Shown: piece by piece, positions 10,615-23,261 of the stretch
Position numbering within the stretch: position 1 is the first letter of the stretch
Layout of the letters: every line of letters begins with the position of its first letter
Source: Saposhnikovia divaricata
Lineage: Eukaryota > Streptophyta > Magnoliopsida > Apiales > Apiaceae
Length of the DNA: 64,000 nucleotides
Direction: 5' to 3'
Assembly (NCBI GenBank): GCA_036435485.1
Contig: CM071597.1
Coordinates: 6,751,881-6,815,880, forward strand
Program-made: the position numbers and the translations under genes
Notes under the pieces: model-generated
The model's input: the letters and a program-made list of their open reading frames with translations, nothing else
The model's database searches: none
What the model was told of the DNA's origin: nothing

Positions 10615-12242
10615 TTATTATAATTAATAAGTCTCATTTAATCATTTATATTACTAAATGGATTTTTTTCCTAATCATTTAAAAAAGATTTTCAATTAGG
10701 TAAGAAATTGACTTGTAGAATAATTTTTATTTAATAAAAAAGTGTTCAGAATTATTTATTAGGTTTTTAATTTTGTTCGACAAGAATCTTGATGGGATGG
10801 GGGTGCACATTTAAGGAATGAGTTTTTTTAAAAAAAAATTATTATTTAATTATGAGCAATAGTTATTAGTATTTATTACTTATTACCTTATTTTATGTAA
10901 AAAAAAATAGTTAATTAAAATTCACAAACATCCTAATTACTAAATATGTCTATCCAGTTTGGCAAAAAAAAAAAAAAAACTTCTGTCTCCAGGAGTTATA
11001 AAGGTTCAACATGTGTAGATATACAATATATTTAATACCTATTTTCTATAATAAATAATATCATTCGTTTTTATTTTCAAAATAAAATATTTACTATACA
11101 TGAATATTTTGATACATATATGATATCCTGAAACTTTTTTTTCCTAAAATATAGAATATTTTGAGTAAAAAAAAGAAATAAAATATAATTTCCATAATAT
11201 TATTTATTTCCTAAAATATAGAATATTTTGAGTAAAAAAAAGAAATAAAATATAATTTCCATAATATTATTCCATCACATAATTTTCGGTGTAGGTGTTT
11301 TTAGTTTCCAATTTAGAAAGGATATAACACATTGAGTCATATTCTGTTATGATAATATGTTTTCGGATTTGATCGTTTTCGGATGATCATCTAATCAAGT
11401 ATTTCGGATTATCATCGATTAGATATTCGATTCAGGTAATTTTCGGATCAGATGAGATCGGTTTTTGGACAATAATTAGATTTGATTATATCGGATGTCG
11501 GATTGAATTTCGGTTCGGATTGGATTGTTTCAGATTCAGTTAAATTTCAGTTAATTAAATTTGGATAAAAAATCGGATATCGTTTCCATGAGTTTCGGAT
11601 CGATTCTTCGGATAAAAACCCAATTTGCAAGGTCTACTTTCAAATTTCAATCCACTTGCAACTTTGCAAGAGGTGTGGCACTTTTGTGGAAATTACTTTA
11701 TCAAAAATCAGGTATTTTGAATTTTACAATGAAAAAAAAAACTTAATAAAAATATAACATTCCATTTTTCATTTGTAATTTATATCTATCTTATGAATAC
11801 CTTGGTAAATTAATTTCCATTATCTTTCGTTGAATTAATAAAAATATATCCGGTCTCTATAATTTAATAAAACATTGATGGAAATTTAATTAGTGGATTA
11901 TAAGTAAATCAAAATTTTAAAGAAACAAAGGCGGTGAAACAAATAATTAAGAAAAACTTGTCACTACATGGAAAATAAAACAATCAATCCAGAAACGGGG
12001 ACTTCATACAAGTATGGAAAGAGTTGGACTTGGGGATTTTCATAAAAAGGGAAGGTAAGAATTAGAGAGCAGAACATTAACGGTGCTGCATGCAGAATAC
12101 GACATTACAGGTTGCACATTGGAGGACCGGTTCACCAAGGCATGGGTTGCCACATTTTTCACACCTACGAACTTTTTTGTTGAAAGCAAATGTGAGTCTG
12201 TGGGGATGGAATTTGTCTTTTATTATATCAGTAGCCCCGAAC
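10615..12242 (+). repeat. Direct duplication copy 1 (Helitron flank plus DC1 3' end)
   Basis: This segment repeats at 15853-17408 with small differences and stops abruptly after GTAGCCCCGAAC (12242), just past the end of the DC1 coding region. It holds AT-rich non-coding DNA, a TCGGAT-rich patch (11360-11610) and the DC1 3' region (about 12060-12242). Copy 1 has a ~65-bp tandem duplication at about 11143-11272 that is single in copy 2. No gene of its own is seen. Confidence 0.88.
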
Positions 12243-13689
12243 GGTTGCTTTAGTAATCCCAGCTTCCAAAAAAATTTAATTATATATAATTTATTAAAAA
12301 AAAATCACATGTGACTTATAAACGTTTTGAGTTATATCCAGATTATAATCATCGCTCACACATACTTCTTACTACTTTCTTCTACCATTTTAGGTTATAC
12401 TAAATGTTTTTTTAAAAATATCTATTAAATTTTTAAAATATTTAACAATAAATTTATATTTGGTTCATTGGTTAGCAACTTTAAAAAAAAACGGTTGACA
12501 CCTTTCAAAATAAACAAAGCAAATCATATATAATTTATTAAAAATAAAAACAAATCACTATCGTACAAAGCTAGAGACTTCTGCAATATATTTATAAAAA
12601 AAATAACAATTATCTTTAAAACAAGTCCTAATAGATAGAAGGGAAGCAATATCCGGCGTATCCTACAGAACTACAACTCTCACAGCCCGTAACAACTGCT
12701 TAAAAAATAGAAAAATTCCAAATTCAATTAAATTATATATATATTATTTAAAATATAAACCACATGTTTTATATAATTATAAACATTTTCAGTTATATCC
12801 TGATTAGAATAATCGCCCACAAAATTAATCCCACGACTATTTTTTTTCTATGATTTCAGTTTACACTAAATTAATTAATGATATTTATTTATGTTGTGAA
12901 ATTAAGTATGAAACATATGTAAATCTAAAATTAATAATAAAATTTATTAAAAAAATTAAAATTTTGTATTAAATCAAAAAATTAATATATTAATTCGTAA
13001 TAATAATATATGAAAGCCCGTGTTTTGCACAGTGAGATGTGTGTGAGAAGAAGGTATTGATGTGTTTGTTGTGTGCATCAGATAAAAAGTAAAAATAAGA
13101 TTTTAAGTGTATTTGGTCACAATACGATGTCTAATCTACCTCAACATAGCTATTGCTGATCAACACAAAAAAGCGTATCAAGTTAATACTCAACACGAAG
13201 CGTATCATAAAATACACAACACAAAAAGCGTATCAAGTTAATACTCAACACGAAGCGTATCGTAAAATACACAACACGCAATAGCGTATTCGCGAAGTAA
13301 ATAGGGCCACATTTATGTTTTAAGGCATTTTTGACCCAATATTTTTATTTTAGGTTATATAGGGCCATCACCCCATGTTTTATATAATTATAAACGTTTT
13401 CAATTATATTTTGATTAAAATCATCGTCTCCCCACACTTCTTGCTACGATTATTTCTTCTTCGTTTAGAATTATCTCTATTCTCTAACTACAATCTCTCT
13501 TTTTCCAATTATATCATGGATGGTTACCTTTTTCACCCAAAACACGTTACCTTTTTTCTTTTCTCTTACTAAAACCTTTTTTTCAATATTATCACGGGCG
13601 TTTCTATTTAATAAAAATAAATATTAATATTATAATATTAATAATTAACCAATTACCTTTTTAGCTAAAATGTATTGACTTTTCTATTA

Positions 13690-14660
13690 GTCGATTAACA
13701 TAATAAATATTAATGGTAATTACCATTTATAAACACCTAAAACCATCAATCGTATCAAATCTTTCCATCATTAATATTTTCTTTCGAATTTTTTAATTTA
13801 AAACAAATCTTACAATCATTAATATATACCCGAAAATATCACACCATAATTTTCAAGAAAAATATAACATCTAAAATAAATAATAACATAATATAATTAA
13901 AGGTAATTAGTCGATTAACATGATAAAAATTAATGGTAATTACATTTTATAAACACCTAAAACCATCAATCCTATCATATCTTTCCATCATTAATATTTC
14001 CTTTCGAATTAAAACACGTTACCCTTTTAATTTAAAACAAATCTTACAATCATTAATATATACCCGAAAATATCACACCATAATTTTCAAGAAAAATATA
14101 ACATCTAAAATAAATAATAACATAATATAATTAATGTTAATTAGTCGATTAACATAATAAAAATTAATGGTAATTAGGTGATTGTCTTTTTCACATTAAT
14201 ATAATAAAATTAATGGTAATCAGTCGATTGACTTTTTCATATTTACTTTTAGTTGAAGATATTACCTCTTATAAACACCTAAAAACATCAGTCGTATCAT
14301 ATCTTTCGATCATTAACATTTACTTTCAAATTAAAACACGTTACCTTTTTAATTTAAAATAAATCTTACAATCATTAATATATACCCGAAAATATCACAC
14401 CATAATTTTCAAGTAAAATATAACACTTAAAATAAATAATAAGATAATATAATTAATGGTAATTAGTCGATTGCCTTTTTCACATTTACTTTTAGTTGAA
14501 GATATTACCTTTTATAAACACTTAAAAAGATCAATCGTATCATATCTTTCAATCATTAATATTTCCTTATCAATTAAAACACGTTACCTTTTTAATTTAC
14601 AACAAATCTTACAATCATTAATATATACCTGAAAATATCACACCATAATTTTTAATTATT
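13690..14660 (+). repeat. Diverged tandem repeats, ~230-bp unit, about four copies
   Basis: Each unit contains the series TTAGTCGATT, TAAACACCTAAAA, ATCATATCTTTC, AAAACACGTTACC and ATATACCCGAAAATATCAC in the same order. No coding potential is seen. Confidence 0.8.
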
Positions 14661-14879
14661 AATAAAATATATTAAAAATCATATACGTTGTTTATAATAA
14701 GGAAATATTAGTATAATCCGTAAACATGAGTGTATTAAATTATATCAAATTATAATTATTAAAATTATTAAAAATAATGATTACCTAAAAACATAATTAT
14801 AATATTAAATAAAATTTATAACATAATACAAGAAACCCGTGCATTGCAATACTAAAAATTAATTGATTACCATTTTCAG

Positions 14880-15560
14880 CTAAAACCTATCGTCTTTCTA
14901 TTTTTTCTAATTAAATTCGCTTTTTTTCTAGAAATATCACGGGCAACATTAATTTCTCAATTTCTAAAAAATACTAGGAGCAATTTTAATTAGTAAAATA
15001 ACATAATTAAATTATAATTAGTATAAATTAATCAGTTACATTTTTCACCTAAAGCATGTCACCTTTTTAATTTTCACGTTATCTTTTTAATTTTCTCTAA
15101 CTAAAATCTCTCATTTTTCAATTATATTAAGGGTAGTTCTATTTAATAATATAAAATAATAATATGATAATACAAATAATTAATCGATTAAATTTTTCAG
15201 CTAAAACGTATAATTTTTTCTATATTTTCTAATTAAAATCCCTATTTTTCTATAAATATCACGGGCAACATTAATTTTTCTTTCTCTAAAAACATTACGA
15301 GCAATTTTATTTAGTAAAATAACATAATTAACTTATAATTACTATAAACTAATCAATTACCTTTTCCACCTAAAATATGTTACCTTTTTAATTTTCTCTA
15401 ACCAAATCCTCTGTTTTTCCAATTATATCATGGGCAATCTATTTAATAAAAAATAATTTTATAATTACTAATAATTAATCAATTACCTTTTTCAACTAAA
15501 ATCCATCATCTTTTCTGAATTTCTAACTAAAATCCCTCATTTTTCTAGAAATATCACGAA
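14880..15560 (+). repeat. Second tandem repeat family, ~300-bp unit
   Basis: At least two full units share AAATATCACGGGCAACATTA, a GAGCAATTTTA box and a TTTTTCACCTAAA-type box. A partial third unit follows at about 15420-15560. Confidence 0.7.
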
Positions 15561-15703
15561 TAACATTTATATAATTATCATCAAATAATCTCATTTAAAA
15601 ATTTAAGCCTAAAAAAATCATGTTTTAAAAAAATTAATTCAAATTATTGAATTTTTTATATAATATTAAAAAAAATCCGTGCATCGCACGGGTTTTAAGC
15701 TAG

Positions 15704-15852
15704 TATTATATAATAAGCAAACATGAGTATAATTTGCTTGTTTGGTTCAACTTGGTTCATATCCATAATAAATTATTATACTCTATTCTATTTAATCATA
15801 TATTTTTAAAAGTATTTAAAAGTAACCGTGCTTTGCACGGACTATAAGCTAG
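15704..15852 (+). mobile_element. 3' end of an outer Helitron
   Basis: A second Helitron 3' signature (CCGTGC-TTT-GCACGG at 15826-15840, CTAG at 15849-15852, then T) ends 149 bases after the first. The simplest reading is one Helitron inserted close to the 3' end of another. This terminus is nearly identical to the one at 10584-10614. Confidence 0.62.
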
Positions 15853-17388
15853 TTATTATAATTAATAAGTCTCATTTAATCATTTATATTACTAAATGGA
15901 TTTTTTTTCTTAATCATTTAAAAAAGATTTTCAATTAGTTAAGAAATTGACTTGTAGAATAATTTTTATTTAATAAAAAAGTGTTCAGAATTATTTATTA
16001 GGTTTTTAATTTTGTTCGACAAGAATCTTGATGGGATGGGGGTGCATATTTAAGGAATGAGTTTTTTTTTAAAAAATTATTATTTAATTATGAGCAATAG
16101 TTATTAGTATTTATTACTTATTACCTTATTTTATGTAAAAAAAATAGTTAATTACAATTCACAAACATCCTAATTACTAAATATGTCTATCCAGTTTGGC
16201 AAAAAAAAAAAACTTGTGTATCCACGAGTTATAAAGGTTTAACATGTGTAGATATACAATATATTTAATACCTATTTTCTATAATAAATAATATCATTCG
16301 TTTTTATTTTCAAAATAAAATATTTACTATACATGAATATTTTGATACATATATGATATCCTGAAACGTTTTTTTTCCTAAAATATAGAATATTTTGAGT
16401 AAAAAAAAGAAATAAAATATAATTTCCATAATATTATTCCATCACATAATTTTCGGTGTAGGTGTTTTTAGTTTCCAATTTAGAAAGGATATAACACTTT
16501 GAGTTATATTCTGTTATGATAATATTTTTTCGGATTTGATCGTTTTCGGATTATCATCTAATCAAGTATTTCGGATTATTATCGATTAGATATTCGATTA
16601 AGGTAATTTTCGGATCAGATGAGATCGGTTTTTGGACAATAATCTGATTTGATTATATCGGATATCGGATTGAATTTCGGTTCGGATCGGATTGTTTCAG
16701 ATTTAGTTAAATTTCAGTTAATTAAATTTGGATAAAAAATCGGATATCGTTTCCATGAGTTTCGGATCGATTCTTCGGATAAAAACCCAATTTGCAAGGT
16801 CTACTTTCAAATTTCAACCCACTTGCAACTTTGCAAGTGGTGTGGCACTTTTGTGGAAATTACTTTATCAAAATCAGGTATTTTGAATTTTACAATGAAA
16901 AAAAAAACTTAATAGAAATATAACATTCCATTTTTCATTTGTAATTTATATCTATCTTATGAATACTTTGGTAAATTAATTTCCATTATCTTTCGTTGAA
17001 TTAATAAAAATATATCCGGTCTCTATAATTTAATAAAACATTGATGGAAATTTAATTAGTGGGTTATAAGTAAATCAAAATTTTAAAGAAACAAAGGCGG
17101 TGAAGCAAATAATTAAGAAAAACTTGTCACTACATGGAAAATAAAACAATCAATCCAGAAACGGGGACTTCATACAAGTATGGAAAGAGTTGGACTTGGG
17201 GATTTTCATAAAAAGGGAAGGTAAGAATTAGAGAGCAGAATATTAACGGTGCTGCATGCAGAATACGACATTACAGGTTGCACATTGGAGGACCGGTTCA
17301 CCAAGGCATGGGTTGCCACATTTTTCACACCTACGAACTTTTTTGTTGAAAGCAAATGTGAGTTTGTGGGGATGGAGTTTGTCTTTTA
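15853..17388 (+). repeat. Direct duplication copy 2 (flank of the DC1 gene)
   Basis: It matches copy 1 almost base for base, and here leads into the DC1 gene, so it is probably the parent arrangement. AT-rich non-coding DNA; the last ~150 bases are the DC1 3' flank. Confidence 0.88.
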
Positions 17389-19213
17389 TTATATCAGTAG
17401 CCCCGAACTTGATATACTGGTTCGACGATTAGATGAATCTAAAACACAAAATGGATGAAATGAAAGATCACAAGTACTACTGCAATGATAGAACCAATAG
17501 TCTGTGTCTATTTCACGAGAGCAATACTCACAGTCAAACTCATGCTCATGTTCCTCGACCATGCGAGCATCATATCTCAATTCCAAGGGGTGAGGATCCC
17601 ACCAGTGTTTGTATGTTCTTACATACCTAATGCACCTTCCACATATATAGAAATTGCACTTTTTACATCTGTAATAACATTTACGATAACCAGTGTATCC
17701 GCATGCATTACATTTATCATCGCAAAGAACTTGATCAAGTTGGTGATGGTGAGCTTCGTGTTTGATAACTTTGGGTAAGACCACGCAACCAATATGAAGA
17801 TGGATGATGTGCTGATTAGAAAATTTCACACTAAAGAATATACCGTTGCCGGCAAATCGACAACTATCACACCAGACAGCCTGGGATGGTTCACTATACT
17901 TATTTGCACATAGCATCTTACCTGGCCAAAGGTGGTGCTCAACCTCCCGGGGAAACTCTGCACAAACTTTATGCATAAAGTATTTGCAAGGAACACAACC
18001 ATAGAATAGAGTGTCACAAGTTTGAATGGGTTGGACACAACATTCACAAAGCAATGATATTAATTCATCATCATTCTTCCCATCATACAACTCACCACTG
18101 TTATGAGTTTAAGATCATGTTCTTCATGAGCCCAATGTTTAATGTAATTTGTTGCACCAGAAATGCTACTATAATTATAAGAATTAGATTGAGTAATCTT
18201 ATCCTTGATAAATTGCTCAAGCAATAAAGTTAGGGATAATTCGTCAGCTGCTGGGAGGTGCACCAAATCATTAGGACTTGTTTCAATCTCACCATTGCTG
18301 AAAATACCAAAAAAATGTAGAGAATTAGTGTTTTGTACACTGGAAAGATGAAAGTGGATGTATATACATAGAAAATATTTATGTAAATATTTATACATGC
18401 TTAAGCAAAGTACCACCTCAACATTGGACTTGATCTAGCACATCCAAAATGGGTGAAATACCTGCAGCTGTAACAACATTAAAGCCATTCTATCCAATAC
18501 AGTCTTTCATTACAGATTCTACAATGCTTAGGAAATTTGCGGTAGACTTCAGGAAGAGAAAATGAGAGGATAAGAAGGTGTTTATGAAATTGAAATTGGA
18601 AAGAGTGAGGTGCATCACCACAACTTTTGTGAATCCAAAACTGACATTTGGTGCATCTATAAGACATGTCTCTGTTATTATCATCTACTTTGCAAGCACG
18701 ACATTTGAATGAGCACGGTTCCTCGATTAAGGCTAATGGATGATTATGACCTTGATGCACATGTGTAGGGTCCTCTTTGGACTACTGAACTTGGTACACA
18801 GCACATTTGAAGCAAACATAAATATTAGTATTGAAACTCTTACAATAGATGAACCTGAAAAAATTGTATTGGGTCCTTTCCCAGCCACATATTATACAAT
18901 TTGTAGGCGAAATTGCGTGAGGCTTAAACCATAAGAGAAAATCAAAGTGGTCAGGCTTATGAAAAAAGAGAAACTCATTTGGGTCAGTTGGGTTTACAAT
19001 CTTTGGGGGTAACTCTGCACAGGTTTTGTGAAGTAAAAAATAACGACACTCAAATTCTAGACTACTGCAACTATAAACAAATGATTTACATGAATCTATT
19101 TTTTCACGGCAGCCCCGACAAACATCATCGCTTGTAGCAACGTAGTTTTTATTCAGGATCAGCAAGTGCTCGTGAGCAAGGTGCTTAATACCTATATCAT
19201 TTTTCTCTTCCAT
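17389..19213 (-). pseudogene. DC1 (Cys/His-rich) domain protein gene, disrupted
   Basis: DC1 proteins are plant-specific zinc-binding repeat proteins, some linked to stress or hormone signalling (family knowledge). Exon 1 (from ATG 19213) encodes HEHLLILNKN and a Cx2C...YSC pattern, then continues past an in-frame TAG (18784-18782) into HQGHNHPLALIEE and a further DC1 unit; a TAA (18481-18479) precedes CRYFTHFGCA. An intron with an acceptor TTTTCAG precedes exon 2 (from 18298), which has LVHLPAADE, HWAHEEHDL, a frameshift near 18100, LLCECCVQPI and four or more Cys/His clusters to HEHEFDCEYC and SFHPFCV near the C-terminus. About 560 codons remain. Two stops and one frameshift make it a probable pseudogene. 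Confidence 0.88.
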
Positions 19214-20689
19214 CTATAATTTCTTATAAAGCCAATGAAATATAACAAACTATATATAGAAAAGATTTTGTGATTTCATGTAGTACAATTAAGAAAGCTT
19301 TTATATGCATGCTTATATAATTAGAAACATATGCGTGTCATCAAAGACATGCATCCAAACTTTTAATAAAGAAAAAGAATATGTCCACCATGCATCCAAA
19401 CTCTTCTCTGTTTTTCCCCTAAACTATTTTCTGGTGATCACCACCGTGCATGGTTATTTTGGTAATATTTTTTTGGAATTTTCCATCCCGAAAAAACATA
19501 CGACATCATTTAATCATTTATATAAATATTTTCATATAAGAATATATATTTCTTTTTGATAAAAAAAACTTGTATTTATTAATATTTTTTTGCATTAAGA
19601 TTTTTGATTCATGTTAAAAAAGTATATATAAGTGCTTTTTTATCAGGATTAGCACAAGTGCCTGTAACTTGTAAGCACTCTTAATTAGCAACAAAAAAAA
19701 AACTTGTAAGCACGCTGATAAATATTCCCGACCCTATACTTCGGATTTTTAAAAATTAAAATGTTCCACAAGTAGGTTTAAAAAAAGAAAAAGAAAAATA
19801 TTCTCCAGTTAGTTGTCGCCAAGACATGGAAGATTTTAATAAAGAAAAGGTACGGGAGTACATAACTAAGTTTGTGAGAATGATTCAGTCTTCCTTGACA
19901 AGATGAAGAGCTTGCTTGGATAGTTGGAAATGGCTTTGAAAAAAGATATACAGTGATAATGTTGTTATCTGACAAATTTGTCAAGCATTTGTCATGCATA
20001 TTATTAATTGAATCTTATGCTATATCTAAGTATTTTTCATACAAAATAAGGGAAATTACACATTAATTTTTCATTACCTAGTATTTTTTGTGACTTAATT
20101 AGCCCAACTCTGGTAGCCTCTGCTGTAGGCTGTCTATGAAAGTTATCCCGGTAAGCCATATCTGGTAGCTGTCCGGAAGCTATGTATTTTTTGTTAATCT
20201 CCTAGATTATTATGATCCTGTAATTTATGCATAAGTGTACTTGAATCTTGATCATGCATATTCAAGGTATTTCAATCTTTTAACAAAATCAAATTGGTTA
20301 CTGAGGCAACATTAATGATCATATTTAGATTTCAATGATCTGTTACCATCATGAGCAGAGGAGCCATAAGCTTCCCTAGAAGATTAACTAACTCCATTTC
20401 TTACGACTTCGTTTTAACTTCAAACAATGTAAAAGATTAGAATTGAGTCCCTTTTTTACCTCTGCAGGCTGCAGCCTCTGCCAGGCGCTTAGAAAAAACG
20501 ATTCGAAAAAAGAAAAAACAGAATACAAATCCGTTTAGCGTAGGATTTTGGACTTAATATATACACCACAAGAGTATCAGATTCATGAAAACTATTATTG
20601 CTGTGATAGTGTATTTTCAGAAGGATGCAAAAGTCTGCATATTGGATGCTCATAAATAATAATTCACATTGTAATTAAACGCACTATGC
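19214..20689. other. Intergenic, AT-rich
   Basis: This contains the DC1 upstream region (19214-19400), a copy of which appears at 42433-42510, then DNA with no recognisable gene. The part nearest 20690 is probably the 3' flank of the acyl-CoA synthetase fragment. Confidence 0.6.
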
Positions 20690-21095
20690 ATTTGCTGCCT
20701 TTCCTTCAGCGTACAGCTGATCAATGCACTCCTGCAGAAACAAAAATTGAAATTTACAATTCAAAAGAATGATTTGGTGTTAAGGAGTACACGTTAAATA
20801 CTTAAATACATGTACTGTGTGCAGGAGAAGGTCGTTGCACAGGGAGAATGTTTTAAGAAATACATGATATAGACATGGTGCATTAATACAATGTGGGGGA
20901 AGGGAGGGGGGGGAGGAAAGGGTGGGGGGAGATTATGCATGTAAGGTAAATGTTATACCTTGTAGTGCTTAAGCAGTTGTGGCCTCTTCAACTTAAATGT
21001 CGGAGTGACCAACTCTCGCTCAATGTCGAAAGGAATTGGTTCCAAATAAACAGCTCTCAACATCTCAAAACCTCCAAGCTGTTTGATGACATATA

Positions 21096-23261
21096 TATTA
21101 ACCTTGATAGAATGCAGCAGAAACAAGAATATAAACAAAGTAAAGAAGAGAGATTCGTTTGGTGGAGCGCTCCATTTTGTATATTGACAAACATATAAAA
21201 GTGTATTTACAATGTAGAGAGTAAACTTGAGACTACATCTTGAATGTCTAAGTAACTCACTAACTACAGAGATAAGAGGGTCTGGGTCTATATATAGACT
21301 GCATAATACTGAATAACAAACTAACTAACTAACACAACTGTTGACAGCTCAGCACACACACAGCTGGCGCATACACTGCAGGCACATACACTATACTCAA
21401 CATCCCCCCTCAAGTTGGAGGTGGGAGAGGAAGCGAAAACCTGCAACTTGGACAATCTGGAAGAACAGAAAAAAAAACTGCACTTTCGAGAACTCAGAAT
21501 AGATGTTGATGGTATGAAAGCAAACAACAAATCCTGATGGAATGAATAAGCAATCCTGATGGCAGCAATTATTGTTATAAGGAACTTTGAGAACCTTGAC
21601 AGCAACTTCACTTTGATATATTCAGTAACACCAACCACTCAACCAGCAACAAATGCAACATCAGTAAAAGCCATTTTCTGAAAGCTAGCATCAACACTTG
21701 CAAGTAGCAGATAACAATCTCATGACAAATCATCAATAATTTCCCAGTTATCATCTGTGATCAGGATGTTCAACCAGCAAACCCACATAAAAGCCATAAA
21801 GAAGCACAAGAAAAGCGACAGCAATAAGCAAGAAAAGCAACAGCAATAAGCAGACAATGTCTTTCCTTTTACCGGAAGCTACAGCACCACAAGATTCTTA
21901 ACAGCACCACATGATTCGCAGCAACAATATACAGATACATGACAACAACTTGAAGTTTATGACAGTAACACGCAGTACATGACAACATCACTTTGATGCA
22001 GAGAACACCAGGAGCATCAACAGAATAATTCTTGACAAAAATAACACAACAACTTCTTGTTGACATCAACAGAATTTAGGAACTCACAAAAGAGCTTAGG
22101 ATGCTTAGGATTTAGAAATCCACAAGAGATTTAATCTCAGAACAAAATGTATCAATTTTGTTGCCAAAACACGGACAACAATCAGAACCAAATCAGAACC
22201 TACAAAGAGGCTTAGAACCTACAAAGAGGCTTAGAACTCACCAATGGAGCTTAGAAATTATGACCTCGCAGAGCCACATATTGACTCGAACGGCCATATC
22301 AGAAAAATGATTACAAAGTAATCATCAAGTTCAGAATTCAGTTTAGGAACCTAACAAAGTAGGCTTAGAACTCACCAAGGAGTTTAGAATCAAAAGAGTT
22401 TAGGAATTCGGAGAGAAGTTTAGTGTTTGGAATTTGTAAAACAGATCGAGAATCAATCAACAAGGTGAGATAACAACAAGTTTGGTTTAGGATAGCAACA
22501 TTCAACCAATTGTGAAAGTCAGAGATCAAGTATTGTAGATAAACTCATTGTGACAATTTATCAAACAGATTGTGTGTAGGAAGAAATAACAGATTTGACG
22601 ATCAAAAATAGCAGAAATATGATCCAAACAACATCACCAACACACAAACACTACGAGAATGACCGAAACCCTAGATTACGATCGAAAACTGTAGAACAAG
22701 CAATTTCGTAGAGAATTGAAGAGAATTTTAGATTTAGATCAGATAACACCTGATTCTAATTGTGAAACGAAGATCGAGACTGGAATGATTCCGAGAGATC
22801 AAACGCAGCATCGAGAGATCAAAAACAACGCCGATCGACACCGTCGGCTCTGATAAACGTTGAGATTCCGGCTGAAAAATGATGAAATTCCGACAAAATC
22901 ACGAAGAATCACGGCAAAATCACGGTTAAATCACGAGCACCTGCTCTGATACCATATTAACTTTGATAGAATGCAGCAGAAACAAGAATATAAACAAAGT
23001 AAAGAAGAGAGATTCGTTTGGTGGAGCGCTCCATTTTGTATATTGACAAACAGATAAAACTGTATTTACAATGTAGAGAGTAAACTTGAGACTACATCTT
23101 GAATGTCTAAGTAACTCACTAACTACAGAGATAAGAGGGTCTGGGTCTATATATAGACTGCATAATACTGAATAACAAACTAACTAACTAACACAACTGT
23201 TGACAGCTCAGCACACACACAGCTGGCGCATACACTGCAGGCACATACACTATACTCAACA
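21096..23261 (-). mobile_element. ORF-less LTR retrotransposon (LARD-like) in the synthetase intron
   Basis: LTRs at 21096-21402 and 22955-23261 (307 bp each, few differences) are flanked by ATATA target duplications (21091-21095 and 23262-23266). The minus-strand PBS TGGTATCAGAGC abuts the 5' LTR (22954-22943) and the polypurine tract GAGGGGGGA abuts the 3' LTR. The 1.5-kb interior has no gag or pol, so it must move using another element's proteins. The LTRs begin TGTTGAG but end TTAATA, a TG...TA rather than TG...CA end. Each LTR contains the perfect palindrome GGAGCGCTCC. It landed about ten bases upstream of the intron acceptor AG. Confidence 0.93.
21403..22942 (-). other. Non-coding interior of the LARD-like element
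   Basis: About 1.5 kb of AAC/CAG-rich DNA without an open frame resembling a known protein. Imperfect short repeats (AGAACCTACAAAGAGGCTT and related at 22190-22400) give a loosely repetitive texture. Confidence 0.75.

Larger units (their letters stand above)
12243..15703 (+). mobile_element. AT-rich Helitron-like DNA with internal tandem repeats
   Basis: About 3.5 kb with no credible gene ends in a Helitron 3' signature: hairpin CCGTGC-ATC-GCACGG (15677-15691), eight bases, CTAG (15700-15703), then T. No RepHel protein is present, so it would be non-autonomous. The 5' end is not certain. Degenerate hairpin-like pieces (about 13016 and 14838) suggest several Helitron fragments inside one another. 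Confidence 0.55.

Noticed and set aside
11561..14130. Several 60-75 codon frames in AT-rich DNA
   Set aside because: Chance frames in duplicated or tandemly repeated non-coding DNA; no codon bias or motifs.
19250..19259. CTATATATAG as TATA box of the DC1 gene
   Set aside because: Only about 37 bases before the ATG, leaving almost no leader; too weak to call.
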